Below, one piece after another: positions 21,050 to 31,374 of a DNA stretch of 64,000 nt. Both the position numbers and the translations under genes were made by a program. The stretch is from Clonostachys chloroleuca. Lineage: Eukaryota; Ascomycota; Sordariomycetes; Hypocreales; Bionectriaceae. The stretch lies in NCBI GenBank assembly GCA_037952775.1, contig JBANAY010000003.1, forward strand, positions 2,232,001 to 2,296,000, written 5' to 3'. Each line of letters begins with the position of its first letter. Within the stretch, counting starts at the first letter, position 1. A model generated the notes under the pieces. The model searched no databases. It saw only the letters and a list, made by a program, of their open reading frames with translations, and was not told the DNA's origin.

Positions 21050-23269
21050 ATGGCCCTCGGACTTGGAGCCCGCCTGCGAGCGATGTTCAGTTTAACCTCG
21101 TGGCTCAAGAATCTCCTGCTCCGGCTTGCCTCGGCCTTCGCACGCCTGAGACACAATTCAGCAACAAATGCTCTGCTCCAACCCAAGGCCTCTATCTTTG
21201 GATTTCGCCATAGCTCTCCATTAGACAACCGGCATATCAGATTGCTACGCCTCCCAGTCTCATCTGCCTCCCCCTCAGCTTGTCCCGAGCTCTCGATCGA
21301 GACATATGCCATCGCCGACTCTCCTCCATACATCGCCCTATCCTACACCTGGGGGCCTCCCGAGCCTTCCATAACGCCATACACCCTTTCTGATCGCCGA
21401 ATAATCAGGATAAACGACCGCCCGTTCCTTGTGTTTCATAATTTATTCGATGCTCTCATTAACCTCGCCAGCGCGCGCCCCGGGCAGTACGTCTGGATCG
21501 ATGGCATCTGCATTAACCAAGACGACCTCGCCGAGCGAGCTTCCCAGGTATCCATCATGAACACAATCTACGCCGGCGCCAAGGAGACCGTCATCTGGCT
21601 GGGCCCTTCCAACCCGGCCACCGACCGCGCACTGTCCAAGCTGGAGGAAATGGCAGCGAATGCCGAGTCGCAGATCATGAAATGGGGCAAGGAGCAGTCG
21701 TTCGGCAATGCCTTCATCGCTGACGATACCCGCGCCCTGGAAAGGAGCGGTCTCCCTCTCATGACACGCAGCGACTGGTCCGATCTAGCCGCTATCGTCA
21801 CAAGAACTTGGTTCAGCCGCGTGTGGATCATCCAAGAAGTCGCCCTCTCGTCGAATCCCACAATTTTTGTCGGTCACCGATCCATTCCTTGGTCTTCTCT
21901 GGGCAACGCTGCCCTGCTTATCGTGGGGTCAAATGCCATCTCCGGTATCATGGCCTTTGGCTCGGGGATGCAGGATTTCAGCCTTGTTCAGGGCGTCGCC
22001 TTCGCCAGCAACCTGCAGATTTTGAGGGAATGGTGCCGCGGCGACGAGAGTCCGTTTCGAGATGTCATAACAAATCATGATTTCTTGGCCGGCATCGACA
22101 TCGATGGCCAGTCCCTTAGTGCTGCTTTGCTGAAAGTCCTCTTGATCAGCAAAGGATGCCAGTCGACATGCCGTCAGGATCGAGTATATGGCCTGCTAGG
22201 AATCGTCAACCACATCGCCAAGTGGACAAATGCTCCCGTACCTAGCCTGGAGATCAACTACTCGTCTTCACCCGAAAAAGTCCTCACGGATATTGGTCTA
22301 TTCCTATATAACGAAACTAAGTCTCTTCACCTTCTGTCCCTCGCGGGAGAAGCGAGCAGGTCCCGAGTCCCAGCTACAGCAATCCCAAGCTGGATCCCAT
22401 CCTTCGAAATTGCCCACGTACCCATTCTGGGCCCCAACTACAAGAGAGTCTCAATTTTTAATGCCTCCGGCTCCCACATGGCGGATTTCCAAGTAGGCAA
22501 GGCTCAGCATCGTCTCAACGTCAAAGCCGCAAGCCCCAATCTCGGCTCCATCGAAGAACTAGGTGAGACCTGGCCCGACCTTCTAGCCGGAAAGTTCCTC
22601 AACACCATCACCATTCTCCTGCATTGCGGCGGGACGTACAAGTTCACGAAACAACCTATTGTCGAAACTCTTTGGCGCACGCTCATAATGGACACCAATC
22701 TCTTCGAGCGCCCCGCACCCAGCACGCTCTGCTCCTCCTTCAAGTCGTGGTTCCTGATGCTCACCATCACAGCCATCCTCAAAGCCTTCATCAAAACCCC
22801 GCGCTTTACGCACGATATCTTTGACTCCCTCGAGCCACTCTTCGTCCTCTCCAATTCCCTCAACTCCACAAATCTTCTACCGACCTCTGATGAGATGATC
22901 CATCTGCTCAGCCGTTTCGGTTGCATCCCAGACCCTGCTGTGCCTGTCATGACCGAATCAGAGAGGAACGAGTTTATGCAGAGGCTCGGTCGCGAGGCCG
23001 CATCATACGAGGGCCTTCTAAGGGGGATTCTCCCGTTCAGCAGGCGGCTAGCCAGGACGGTCAGAGGCTTGCTCTGCCTTGTTTCGCTCACAGCTCAGGT
23101 TGGCGACAGGGTCATGATAGTCAAGGGATGTCCGACACCTCTAGTCATGAGGAGGGTCCCAGAAGAGGAGGATACCTTCCGTTTGGTGGGCGATACGTAC
23201 GTGCACGGGGTCATGTATGGGGAACATGTTGCAACAGAGGTATGTTGGAGAGATAGTGTCCTGGTTTGA
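21050..23269 (+). CDS. HET-domain (heterokaryon incompatibility) protein
   Basis: Intronless, 739 residues, ATG at 21050. The three HET signature blocks are intact: YIALSYTWG (about residue 94), YVWIDGICINQDD (about 147) and RTWFSRVWIIQEVAL (about 253). HET proteins trigger a cell-death reaction when genetically unlike hyphae fuse; domain-containing paralogues are numerous in filamentous fungi and only a few have proven incompatibility roles. The N-terminus (residues 1-45) is basic and amphipathic. The C-terminal region after residue 330 is long and unrecognised, with a block near the end (VGDRVMIVKGCPTPLVMR, then VGDTYVHGVMYGE) that matches the usual C-terminal end of this family from memory. 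The partner gene is not identifiable. Confidence 0.95.
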   Translation: MALGLGARLRAMFSLTSWLKNLLLRLASAFARLRHNSATNALLQPKASIFGFRHSSPLDNRHIRLLRLPVSSASPSACPELSIETYAIADSPPYIALSYTWGPPEPSITPYTLSDRRIIRINDRPFLVFHNLFDALINLASARPGQYVWIDGICINQDDLAERASQVSIMNTIYAGAKETVIWLGPSNPATDRALSKLEEMAANAESQIMKWGKEQSFGNAFIADDTRALERSGLPLMTRSDWSDLAAIVTRTWFSRVWIIQEVALSSNPTIFVGHRSIPWSSLGNAALLIVGSNAISGIMAFGSGMQDFSLVQGVAFASNLQILREWCRGDESPFRDVITNHDFLAGIDIDGQSLSAALLKVLLISKGCQSTCRQDRVYGLLGIVNHIAKWTNAPVPSLEINYSSSPEKVLTDIGLFLYNETKSLHLLSLAGEASRSRVPATAIPSWIPSFEIAHVPILGPNYKRVSIFNASGSHMADFQVGKAQHRLNVKAASPNLGSIEELGETWPDLLAGKFLNTITILLHCGGTYKFTKQPIVETLWRTLIMDTNLFERPAPSTLCSSFKSWFLMLTITAILKAFIKTPRFTHDIFDSLEPLFVLSNSLNSTNLLPTSDEMIHLLSRFGCIPDPAVPVMTESERNEFMQRLGREAASYEGLLRGILPFSRRLARTVRGLLCLVSLTAQVGDRVMIVKGCPTPLVMRRVPEEEDTFRLVGDTYVHGVMYGEHVATEVCWRDSVLV

Positions 23270-23393
23270 GATTGGTACAAGCCCTCTACGGTTCCTAATG
23301 GTTCTTGGGAAAATATCAATATGATTCTAGGACACGGGAAATATCTCGTCGCTTTATTTCCTCCAAACTCACTCGAGATACATCTACCGTCTA

Positions 23394-24600
23394 CTAGGTC
23401 CGAGCAGCCGTTTCCGGGACGAGGCAAGCAAGACCCTTCAGAAACTCCCAGCGGCTTGACTCCTTCCAACCCGCCTCATGCCACCCGTTCGCCTCCTTCG
23501 GGAAGTACTCCAGCATGGGGAGAAGGGTGAAGTCGTGAGCCGCAATAACCATGATCCTGTCGTCCTCATCAAACGAGACCATCTTCTCAACATCTCTCTG
23601 CGCCTGTTCCGCGTCGTAGGGATGGCCAGCCTTGACTTTGGTGAAGGGGACATCATTGCGGCCTTGGGGGTGTACATGTTCAGTGAAGAGCTCGCCAGGG
23701 CAAACATTCAGGCGGAGGTTGAACTTGGATTCAGGCCCGAAGGGAGAGGGCGTCAGCTCCTTGGGGATCGGTCGATGCTCGCTGGGCCGCCACTGAGATG
23801 CATGATGACCGATATCCGCCCCCATGAGGATGAATCTTTCGGGCGAGGTGCTTGTCCGGGCCAATCCGGCCATATGGTCAATAGAGTGCTAAGTTTCCAT
23901 CGTCAGTCTGGACATTTTCACCATGTTGCTGGGGCTTACTTACACCTGGCGCTTGGAGCAAATAGAAGCTCCCGTCTTCAAAATAGTCGATGGCTGGAAA
24001 GCCTCCGATTGTTAACCCTTTCGACTCCTCTTTGAAGTCAAGCTGCCGCAGGTTTCGTTCTTCGTAGTCCCTTTGGCCTATCATAGCCTCGGAGTCTTCG
24101 GGGTAGCTTGGCAGCAGGGTCTCCTGGAATCCAGGCCCAACAATCAAGTCGGTGGTGGATGGGAAGCCGTTCGGGTTGCCCGTGTGATCCATATGATGAT
24201 GACTAAAGATAAATGAGTATTTCTTTTCCAATATGTAGCCATCTTCTCACATACCTCCATATTATGGCTTCAATGGTGCTCAAATCAACACCCCCATCCT
24301 TCAGAACATCATACACCTCTCGGCCAGTCACCAGGGAGAATGCCTCGTGGTACTTCAGCACCGCCGGGGGTACTGCTCAGGGTTCGCTCGGATGCCAAGG
24401 TCGAACACGACCTTCCGCTGAAGAGTTTCGTGCTCAACCAAGAAGCTAAACGCGGGGGCGTGCATCTTCTCGCGCCTCTGTGCCTCTGCCAGAATGGGCG
24501 GGTCGAGGAAGAATGCCATCGGCCCCGTGATGCGTGCTCCATTGTCAATCACCTTGACCTTGACAGCCGTCTGTCCATTGGGTATGTTTATAGAAACCAT
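23394..24600 (-). CDS. Metallo-beta-lactamase-fold hydrolase (lactonase-like), frameshifted in exon 1
   Basis: Three exons (24600-24255, 24202-23944, 23888-23394) give about 366 residues. The zinc-binding motif is complete as HHHMDHTGN (HxHxDH) across the first splice junction, and APGHSIDHMAG supplies the next histidine. Spacing and overall length resemble the AHL-lactonase-like MBL enzymes found in fungi near secondary-metabolite or detoxification genes. Both introns are about 52-55 bases and GT-AG. Odd: exon 1 hits a stop after LGIRANPEQYP. Inserting one C in the C5 run (G5 on the plus strand, 24366-24370) restores an uninterrupted continuation (VLKYHEAFSLVTGREVYDVL) and a coding length divisible by three. 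The next gene upstream on the same strand is a FAD monooxygenase. Confidence 0.85.
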
Positions 24601-25332
24601 GTTGGATGCCGCTATTCGGCAAATTTGGAGCCGAATAAGTTCAGTGATAAGATTTATTGGCTAATTCAGACAGTCTATGTGCTTGAAGTGAGAACAGGAT
24701 ACTGATGAGCCGAGACAACTGAACTTATATATGCAAGAATCATATTGAAGTAGGCAAACCTGCTTCATCAACCCATCCTCGCACTCACATTGTTCACATC
24801 CACCCAGAGACGCCCAGAAGGGTAACATGTGAAGTTTTGCAGGGATGCAATGTCGATATTCCCAATAATGGAAGATGTGCCTCTCAACTAGCCCCTGCAA
24901 GTCTTAGCCCTTCGCCTCTTCGGCATTCCGAGGATTGTGGGGATGACAGAACTTGTCAACAGTACAACACCAAGGTTAAACGATGTAATGACAAGCCAAA
25001 GTCGGTACAGCCATCAATTCTCCATATACTGTCGCGGAATTCGAGCCTCGCGTCCAAAATTGGAGCCCCGAGGCTGCCGTAGTGCAACATCCCAGCCCAA
25101 GTTACGTGGACGTCAGCTTCTTGTGCGTAAGCCGCGAAAGATGCCCAATTTGGCATACGGAGGACGGAATTAAGACACAATCTTCGCTTCTATCCGCTGC
25201 CATCTCACTGACCAGGCTGACATATTTGTGTCAACCAGCTCGGAACACACAAGCACACGCGAGGGCTTTCTAATTGAAGTGGGAGTAATAGTACAATACA
25301 CAAGAGTGTTCGCTCATTCAAAGCCGCAAGCA
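24601..25332. other. Intergenic region between the MBL-fold and FAD monooxygenase genes
   Basis: About 730 bases holding the MBL-fold promoter and the 3' flank of the monooxygenase gene. No further gene is seen. Confidence 0.5.
24724..24731 (-). promoter_or_regulatory. TATA-like element upstream of the MBL-fold gene
   Basis: The minus strand reads TATATAAG about 125 bases upstream of the start codon at 24600. Weak support, from motif and spacing only. Confidence 0.3.
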
Positions 25333-26574
25333 TCACTCAGAGATGATCGGGCTCGCACCGAAGCGATTGACAGCAGCATCATAGCTAAGCGCCACAATCT
25401 CGCTCGCATACGGACGCATCTCCTCTTCATAGGCCTGAATCACCTTCTTGCCCCATCCATCCCCACCCAATATATGCTCTTCCAGCTTCTTGCTCAATGT
25501 CGCCACGTCCCTGAGAGCCGTGTTGGCGCCAGAGCCTCCAGTCGGAGGCATGCAGTGCACGGCGTCACCAATGAGCGTTACCCGCTCCGACGTGGGCCAG
25601 GTCGGCACGCCGTCGATGGCCGACGTGTTCAGTCTCAAGACGGCAGTCTCTGCGGATTCCTGCTGGTCCAGGACGGGCCTGACATCCGGGAGCCACGACT
25701 CGGCGAAGCGACGAGACAGGTCCGCGGCTTCTTGCGAGCTGAGCTTGGAGAGCTGTGGCCCCGTCATGCCCAGCCTGTCCTCGGATGTGAGCAGAACCCA
25801 GTACAGGTAATCACTGGGTGCTCCCGAATGGCTGAATCGCATCGGCTCCGAGAAAAAGTTCAATGACCTCCCCTGGTCATCCTTTTCTACCAAGACGGAC
25901 ATATTTGTCGTCAGATCTGACTTGACGGCTTGGACCAATTGAGAAGTGAGAATCGTCTTCCCAAATATCATCCAAGACCCGGTTGGCTTGGGAAGCAACC
26001 TCTCTCCAGCAAGCTTGCGAGCCACTTTAGAGTGCAGACCATCCGCAGCCACAAGGAGAGAGCCTTCACCGGAAGTTGCCCCGTCGGCGAAGTGAGCAGT
26101 GACACCCGTGTCGGTGATGGTGTAATCCGCAAACGCCTTGCCGTACGTCACCGAATCTTCGAGTCCGGACAAAAGCACCGAGCGCATCACTCTTCGGTCA
26201 GCAGGCAGCGAGAAACCCATGCCCGTGTTCTTTGGCTGAGGCTTCCCTTCAGCGCCCGGGGTTTGAGCAGGCGGTGGAGGGCCCATCCGTCCTGGCAGAG
26301 CTGCCCATGTTGTAGGATCCCGACGGCTGCCACTCGGTTTGCAGTTTTCTCCGGTGGTTTCCTCAAATCGTTTATATACGTCCTCCGGTACGCATGCACG
26401 GAGAGCATCAAGGCCGATTTGGTTGATCCGGATGCGGTAGCCCTGAGCCCGCTGATCATTTGCAGCGTCGCGCTCAAAGATATGAAAAGGGATACCAAGA
26501 CGCTTGAGAGATTGACCGAGTGCAAGACCCGAAAGGCCAGAGCCGATAATGAGTACTGGTTTAGAAGGGGACAT
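25333..26574 (-). CDS. FAD-dependent monooxygenase
   Basis: Intronless, 413 residues, ATG at 26574. N-terminal dinucleotide-binding fold GSGLSGLALGQSL (GxGxxG) with the following acidic FERD; a DG motif (LLVAADGLHSKVARKL, about residue 180); and the FAD-binding GD motif LIGDAVHCMPPTGGSGANTA (about residue 335). These are the three landmarks of group A flavoprotein aromatic hydroxylases and related fungal tailoring enzymes. It uses NAD(P)H and O2 to hydroxylate or epoxidise a substrate that I cannot predict. A Pro-rich insertion (about residues 95-115, GRMGPPPPAQTPGAEGKPQ) is unusual for the core fold. The same-strand MBL-fold hydrolase downstream suggests joint metabolism of a lactone or aromatic compound, but this is only proximity. 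Confidence 0.94.
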   Translation of the reverse strand: MSPSKPVLIIGSGLSGLALGQSLKRLGIPFHIFERDAANDQRAQGYRIRINQIGLDALRACVPEDVYKRFEETTGENCKPSGSRRDPTTWAALPGRMGPPPPAQTPGAEGKPQPKNTGMGFSLPADRRVMRSVLLSGLEDSVTYGKAFADYTITDTGVTAHFADGATSGEGSLLVAADGLHSKVARKLAGERLLPKPTGSWMIFGKTILTSQLVQAVKSDLTTNMSVLVEKDDQGRSLNFFSEPMRFSHSGAPSDYLYWVLLTSEDRLGMTGPQLSKLSSQEAADLSRRFAESWLPDVRPVLDQQESAETAVLRLNTSAIDGVPTWPTSERVTLIGDAVHCMPPTGGSGANTALRDVATLSKKLEEHILGGDGWGKKVIQAYEEEMRPYASEIVALSYDAAVNRFGASPIISE

Positions 26575-27544
26575 GGTAGGTTATCGGTTGCAAGGACTGG
26601 TATGTTAAAAGAGTAGAATCGGTGTTTGTCTGAATGAACTACGAAGGGCAGAACATTTTTGCAATATACCTTAGCGTAGTATCAGCTGCTGGTCACTCCC
26701 AGACATTTTATACTTTCTTTGGTTCGGCGCTTACATTTCCGAACAGCACATCAAACATGCACAGGTTGAAAACCGGAGCCGTGATTACTCGTCGGGCAAA
26801 ACTACGCTCCGGCCGGTACACTAATTAAGGATCATCGTCCGCGTCAGCCTCGACCAACTCCGTCCGTAGAGCTACGGTCAGAAATGAGAGAGGTGCCGAC
26901 TGCCGTGAATGGCTATTGGGCTAGTTTCTAATTTGGTGTCTATGCTCGCGTACCAGGCAACAGCCATAACTGGCAGAGGAATGGAGAACCATGATCTCTT
27001 TAATAAGGGAAGAGGTTCCATAGCAAGTCAGACTTCCTACCAACAGTCATCCAATGCTCATATTACTGCACAATCTCAATTCTGGGATTTGGCGAAACAT
27101 TGGAGTATGCAACGACCTGTACCATCTAAAAGGCTGATCACAGCTATCTTGTATCAAGGCGAAAAATCTCGCTATCACGGAAATGTCGGCCTGTGGAACC
27201 AGATGTTTCTTGCGTCCTCACCCCTGGGTAAAAGACTCCTCAATCATCCCCTACCTTTTGTACAATCTCGCTGACATCTGACACGAACTAAGATCAAGAC
27301 GGGCCACAGTGACCAAATATATGAAAACAAATAAAGTTTCATTCAGCTATGAATTGAATCAGGCGTTGGCCGGAACGAATAGCTGGTCAAAATCAGTTAC
27401 GATCAAGTGATAAGTACATCATGGTGCACCCGATTCCTTCAAATCAAAGGCAGTCGGTATCTTCGATGACTTCCAAAAAGAAAACAAGAGACATATCTCT
27501 GATGTCAACAATCTCTACCACCCATTCAGTATATCATTCCCCAA
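26575..27544. other. Intergenic region upstream of the FAD monooxygenase gene
   Basis: About 970 bases; short open frames on the plus strand carry no recognisable domain. I see nothing else. Confidence 0.5.
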
Positions 27545-28714
27545 TCACTTGCAAACTTTCCAGGGTTCACAATTGGCCTGAATCGTGTAGCGGAAGTATT
27601 TTGGGTAACTCCCTTCCAACGCCAAAATCAGTGGGTCAAAGAAGCTCTTGTCGAAACGAGCAGCCTCGCAGATTGAACAAGGACCGGCTAGGTAGTTGTC
27701 GTATTTTGTGTTGTATGAGATCTGCCCAACGACATGTGATGTGGAGGCGTCAACGGCTGTGAGACTAAACGCCTCGGGCATGACGACCCAGCTTGTAGAA
27801 TTACTGCGGCCTATGGTTCCAGTGGGGACGACGGGATTCTGATTGAACCAAAGACTTGTAAGACCTACGTCTCTGAGGGCCTTGATCAGAAGCAGAGTCA
27901 TATGAGAGTCCTCGTCAATCTGGGTTCCGGAACACTTGAGTGTTATGTTGAAGCCATCTCCGCGGATCTGATCCCCAATGCAATCACCAGTGGACCGGTC
28001 CCAAACAAAGTTCGAGATGAAAGCGTCCCAAGTGTTTTGCCAGTTGATGAAACGGGGGTTGACGGCTGCACTTACGAGAAGGCTGCCGGTTTTAGGTGGT
28101 TGTGTAGGTTGCGGTCCACCACCTGTGGCAGTAGGCGAGGTTGTGAACACTGACGTAGCGGAAGGGGCGGACACGGTTGCCGGGGTAGTAGTAGGGTTTG
28201 TCATATCATCTGGTCGTTTGGGAGGTTGAGAGTCTCTGTTGCAAACAAACGCAGACCAACAAATGGCATCCTCGTTGATGGTCGTATTGAGAGCGCGACT
28301 GACAGGACGTCCGCGGTAGGCCCAGCAGTTGAGAGACTGCCCACCTTCTTTGGTTCCGACAGCCGTTCCTGCCTTGAACCCATCCGGAGTGCCATCTTCA
28401 ATGTAGGCCGTCCAGACGTCGCCATTGGGTAGCGTTGCTGTGACGCCTGCGGGTGTCCATGGATAGATTCCTTCCTCAAACGGCACCTCCACAACTTCGT
28501 TTGGGGCAGCAGGGTAGGAGGTGGCAGAGTCAGGCCAGGTGATGTCTTGATACCAATTGACTTGGCGGGATGTGGACCACTCAGGGTGCTCTTTGTTGTC
28601 ACCAATGCCACAGTCGCAGAGGATGAGATCCTCCTTGGGGTACTTCTGAGCAATAGAAACAGTGAGAAGGCTTGCAATCGCCACGAGGTAGGCAACAAAA
28701 TTCATGACAGCCAT
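27545..28714 (-). CDS. Secreted protein of unknown function
   Basis: Intronless, 389 residues, ATG at 28714. Residues 1-22 form a signal peptide (MAVMNFVAYLVAIASLLTVS). Two cysteine-bearing globular parts are joined by a Thr/Pro/Ser-rich linker (about residues 172-205, for example TNPTTTPATVSAPSA). The N-terminal part contains LILCDCGIGDN and NCWAYRG; the C-terminal part ends with GPCSICEAARFD and a final NCEPWKVCK. There is one likely N-glycosylation sequon at NTT, one at NIT and one at NST. I recognise no catalytic motif. Uncharacterised secreted proteins with this CDCG start occur in related fungi as far as I recall, but I would not give a function. Confidence 0.85.
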   Translation of the reverse strand: MAVMNFVAYLVAIASLLTVSIAQKYPKEDLILCDCGIGDNKEHPEWSTSRQVNWYQDITWPDSATSYPAAPNEVVEVPFEEGIYPWTPAGVTATLPNGDVWTAYIEDGTPDGFKAGTAVGTKEGGQSLNCWAYRGRPVSRALNTTINEDAICWSAFVCNRDSQPPKRPDDMTNPTTTPATVSAPSATSVFTTSPTATGGGPQPTQPPKTGSLLVSAAVNPRFINWQNTWDAFISNFVWDRSTGDCIGDQIRGDGFNITLKCSGTQIDEDSHMTLLLIKALRDVGLTSLWFNQNPVVPTGTIGRSNSTSWVVMPEAFSLTAVDASTSHVVGQISYNTKYDNYLAGPCSICEAARFDKSFFDPLILALEGSYPKYFRYTIQANCEPWKVCK

Positions 28715-29883
28715 GGCTGAGTGATCTTGGACTTTCCAAGCGATAGGGCTTAAGAAAGAAGAGATAGTGGGCGATGATCGTTGAGAGTCTGTCTAACCAG
28801 TGGTGTTGAGTTGAATATTTATGGTGATATGAAGGTTAAAGAAGCAGAAGTGCCAGTTTGAAGGAATGGAAAGCTCAAGATGTCTGGCGTGGGCTCCGAC
28901 GTAGTACGTGGACCTCTGCCATTGCACCTTCCCACCCTTTGAGTGAGGCGGTATGTACCTCTGTGGCCATTGTACGATGGTGACGTTGCCTCCCGGCAGG
29001 AGAAGTTCCCGGCCCAAACCAAGGAAGGTACTAGGGAGAGGCAGGAGAATGAAGCCGAGTGGCTCGGGCCTCCAACGGCCAGGTTTTCGACATTCGAGAT
29101 GACCAAAGCAAGGAGAAATAAATATTAGGGATGGCTTTAGCCTTTCAAAACCAAAGTGTACTTCAAACATGTAAACATGTGTTCCCGCTGTGTGGTCGTA
29201 TTCTCGCGATCCAGCCTGACCTGAAGGTGCCTGCCGTAGGCACACAGCAGCTTCCCCAATAGAAGGGAAGCCAACTTGCCACCTTCCCGCCTACCATAAG
29301 TACTCGGCCTTCGGCAGTATTTCGACAAGATGGAAGGTTATAACCAGGGCGATCCAAACCTGCTTGTACCCCAGGCACCTACCTCAACACTAAGGTACTA
29401 AGAGTTGGTAGGTGCTACATTCAACTGTTTGCTGGAGCAATATACCAAGCTGCAGGCACCTACCTGTATTGACACAAGACCCTATTCGTTGGAACTAATT
29501 AATTGTTTGTTTTCAATCTAATTGTAGAAGCCGAAGGAGGAGATTCTCTTGGGGCTGGTAGATGCTATATATAAGTGAGCTTGGTCTCTGGAGCAGGTGG
29601 GCCCCATCCATTGCTTCTCCTAAGGATGCGCTTCCAGGCTGGAGTAAAATACCCGAGACCTACAATGATGGTAGCGACCTAGGTGTATTTTCCGCAGTAG
29701 TATCATGAAGCTTCTAATTAGACCAGAGCTACGGAAGCGATGGGATGAAAGTCGTCGTTCGAATATAGGGTAGCACATACCGGCCCGTGCATGGTCCGTA
29801 AGCGGAGAGTGGGACACCATTCTTCAAGGCAATTCACCAAAGAAAACTTATTCCCATCTACCTGAAAACTACTAGTTGCCTCG
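28715..29883. other. Divergent intergenic region with TACCT-type repeats
   Basis: About 1.17 kb between two divergent genes. It contains an exact 13-base direct repeat (29372-29384 and 29453-29465, CAGGCACCTACCT) with an inverted partial copy between them (29407-29415). No gene is visible. Confidence 0.5.
29372..29465. repeat. Short direct repeats CAGGCACCTACCT with an inverted copy
   Basis: The same 13 bases occur at 29372-29384 and 29453-29465, and GGTAGGTGC (the reverse complement of the core) at 29407-29415. This could be a regulatory element cluster or a scar of a small element. Only the repetition itself is certain. Confidence 0.7.
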
Positions 29884-30507
29884 ATGCTTCCACGAATCCG
29901 AATGCTGGCCCGTTGGCGGGCAGGAAAACCCTCCTCCCGTCCCTTAGCTTTCCCGACGGTCCGCTTCCAGTCATCCCAAACGACGGCCCAAGGATCCCGG
30001 ATCGACCGTATAACTTCGAAGCTCCCGCGCCGATTACAAAAGTACACAAACGGCCTTCGGAATGCGCCTGTATCGCACGTCGTCTCCTTCCTGATTCTGC
30101 ACGAACTGACGGCCGTCGTACCTCTCTTCGTGCTGTTTGGATTCTTCCATTACACCAACTACGTTCCCCTGGGTTACATGACCGAACATTTCGGAAACTA
30201 CGTCGACAGTAGCGTTGCCAAGTTCGAACGGTACTTTTCGCGAAAGGGCTGGGCTGGGTTCGAGAAACAAACAGAGGGGGCTAAGTCCACAGCCAGAGCG
30301 AGATCCGAGGAACCCGAGGCCAGGACGGAGGAAGCTGTGCAGCGCTGGCAAAGCGGAGACCAAAAGTACAAGATCTTGGTGGAATTTGCCCTGGCCTACG
30401 CTCTGACCAAGGTGCTCCTACCCGTGAGGATCATTGGGAGCGTTTGGGCTACGCCTTGGTTTGCCAACGTAATGGTGAGGCTTCGGTCTAAGGTGATGGG
30501 CAAGTAG
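29884..30507 (+). CDS. DUF1279 / FAM210-like mitochondrial inner-membrane protein
   Basis: Intronless, 207 residues, ATG at 29884. The first 40 residues are rich in Arg, Ser and Leu without acidic residues, a mitochondrial presequence. A transmembrane hairpin follows with the family hallmark HELTAVVPLFVLFGFFHY (about residues 73-90), and a second hydrophobic segment lies at about residues 165-190 (FALAYALTKVLLPVRIIG). This is the arrangement of the DUF1279 domain shared with FAM210A/B, which in animals influence mitochondrial translation and metabolism; the fungal role is unclear. Between the segments lies a charged, low-complexity loop (about residues 120-155). Confidence 0.88.
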   Translation: MLPRIRMLARWRAGKPSSRPLAFPTVRFQSSQTTAQGSRIDRITSKLPRRLQKYTNGLRNAPVSHVVSFLILHELTAVVPLFVLFGFFHYTNYVPLGYMTEHFGNYVDSSVAKFERYFSRKGWAGFEKQTEGAKSTARARSEEPEARTEEAVQRWQSGDQKYKILVEFALAYALTKVLLPVRIIGSVWATPWFANVMVRLRSKVMGK

Positions 30508-30655
30508 TCAAGATAGATGGGAAAACAGTAGAGTTCGAGTTCAACAATCTTTCTTCATTTCTAGTATTCTTTTATTTTTGGTATTCTACCGGCCATTTTT
30601 GACAACCAGATCATGGGTGAAGAGACTATTGTGCCTCCCAATATGGATTTGGAGC

Positions 30656-31374
30656 TTAAGCCTTCTCGTAGATCCAGTCGAACTGGGCTCCCTTGTAGCT
30701 GACGGCCTCACCCTCCTTGAACCAGAGAGCAATCTCCTTCTGGGCGTTCTCGACGGAGTCGGAGCCGTGGCAGACGTTTCGGCCGACATCGATGGCGAAG
30801 TCACCACGGATGGTACCGGGGGAAGAAGCCAGGGGGTTGGTGGCACCGAGGATGACTATTGAGCATGATTGTTAGTCAATTGATCCTGACGAGGCACATC
30901 TGCCTTTGAGGGATAGAAGGGTACATACCACGGCCGGTCTTGACGGCGTCACGGCCCTCCCAGACCATGGCGCAGATGGGGCCGGAGTTCATGTACTCAA
31001 TCAGACCGGGGAAGAAAGGCTTGCCAGCGAGGTCGGCATCTATAGAGCAATGGTAAGTGTCGTGCTCGGTCAATCCAGTTAATCGGCGGGTTAACACTAA
31101 CAGTGCTTCTCGAGGTGAGCCTTGCCGGGGGTGGTGAGCTTGATGGCGACGAGCTTGAAGCCACGGTTCTCGAAGCGAGAGATGATGGGACCGATCAGGC
31201 CACGCTGTAGAAGGAATTGTCAGTCATTATTGATAATCATCATATTCAAGGTTTGCCCAATCTTACCTGGACACCGTCGGGCTTGATGGCAATGAAGCTG
31301 CCCCTCAGTTAGGAAAAAAAAACCAATCGGGAGACCGGGATAGGAAGCTCTTACGTCTGCTCGGAGGAAGACAT
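30656..31374 (-). CDS. ndk1: Nucleoside diphosphate kinase
   Basis: Five exons (31374-31355, 31297-31267, 31204-31102, 31039-30929, 30855-30656), all GT-AG introns, give 154 residues, the usual NDK length. The first exon is only 20 bases. The enzyme transfers the gamma phosphate from ATP to other NDPs through a phosphohistidine. Seen: [13 protein letters not shown] near the N-terminus, the phosphate-binding [13 protein letters not shown] block, [16 protein letters not shown], and the active-site His in NVCHGSDS. The C-terminus is YEKA. The coding DNA is strongly codon-biased, consistent with high expression. A pyrimidine-rich stretch precedes the ATG on the coding strand. The frame stays open upstream of the ATG (see findings), but the canonical start is at 31374. 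Confidence 0.97.
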
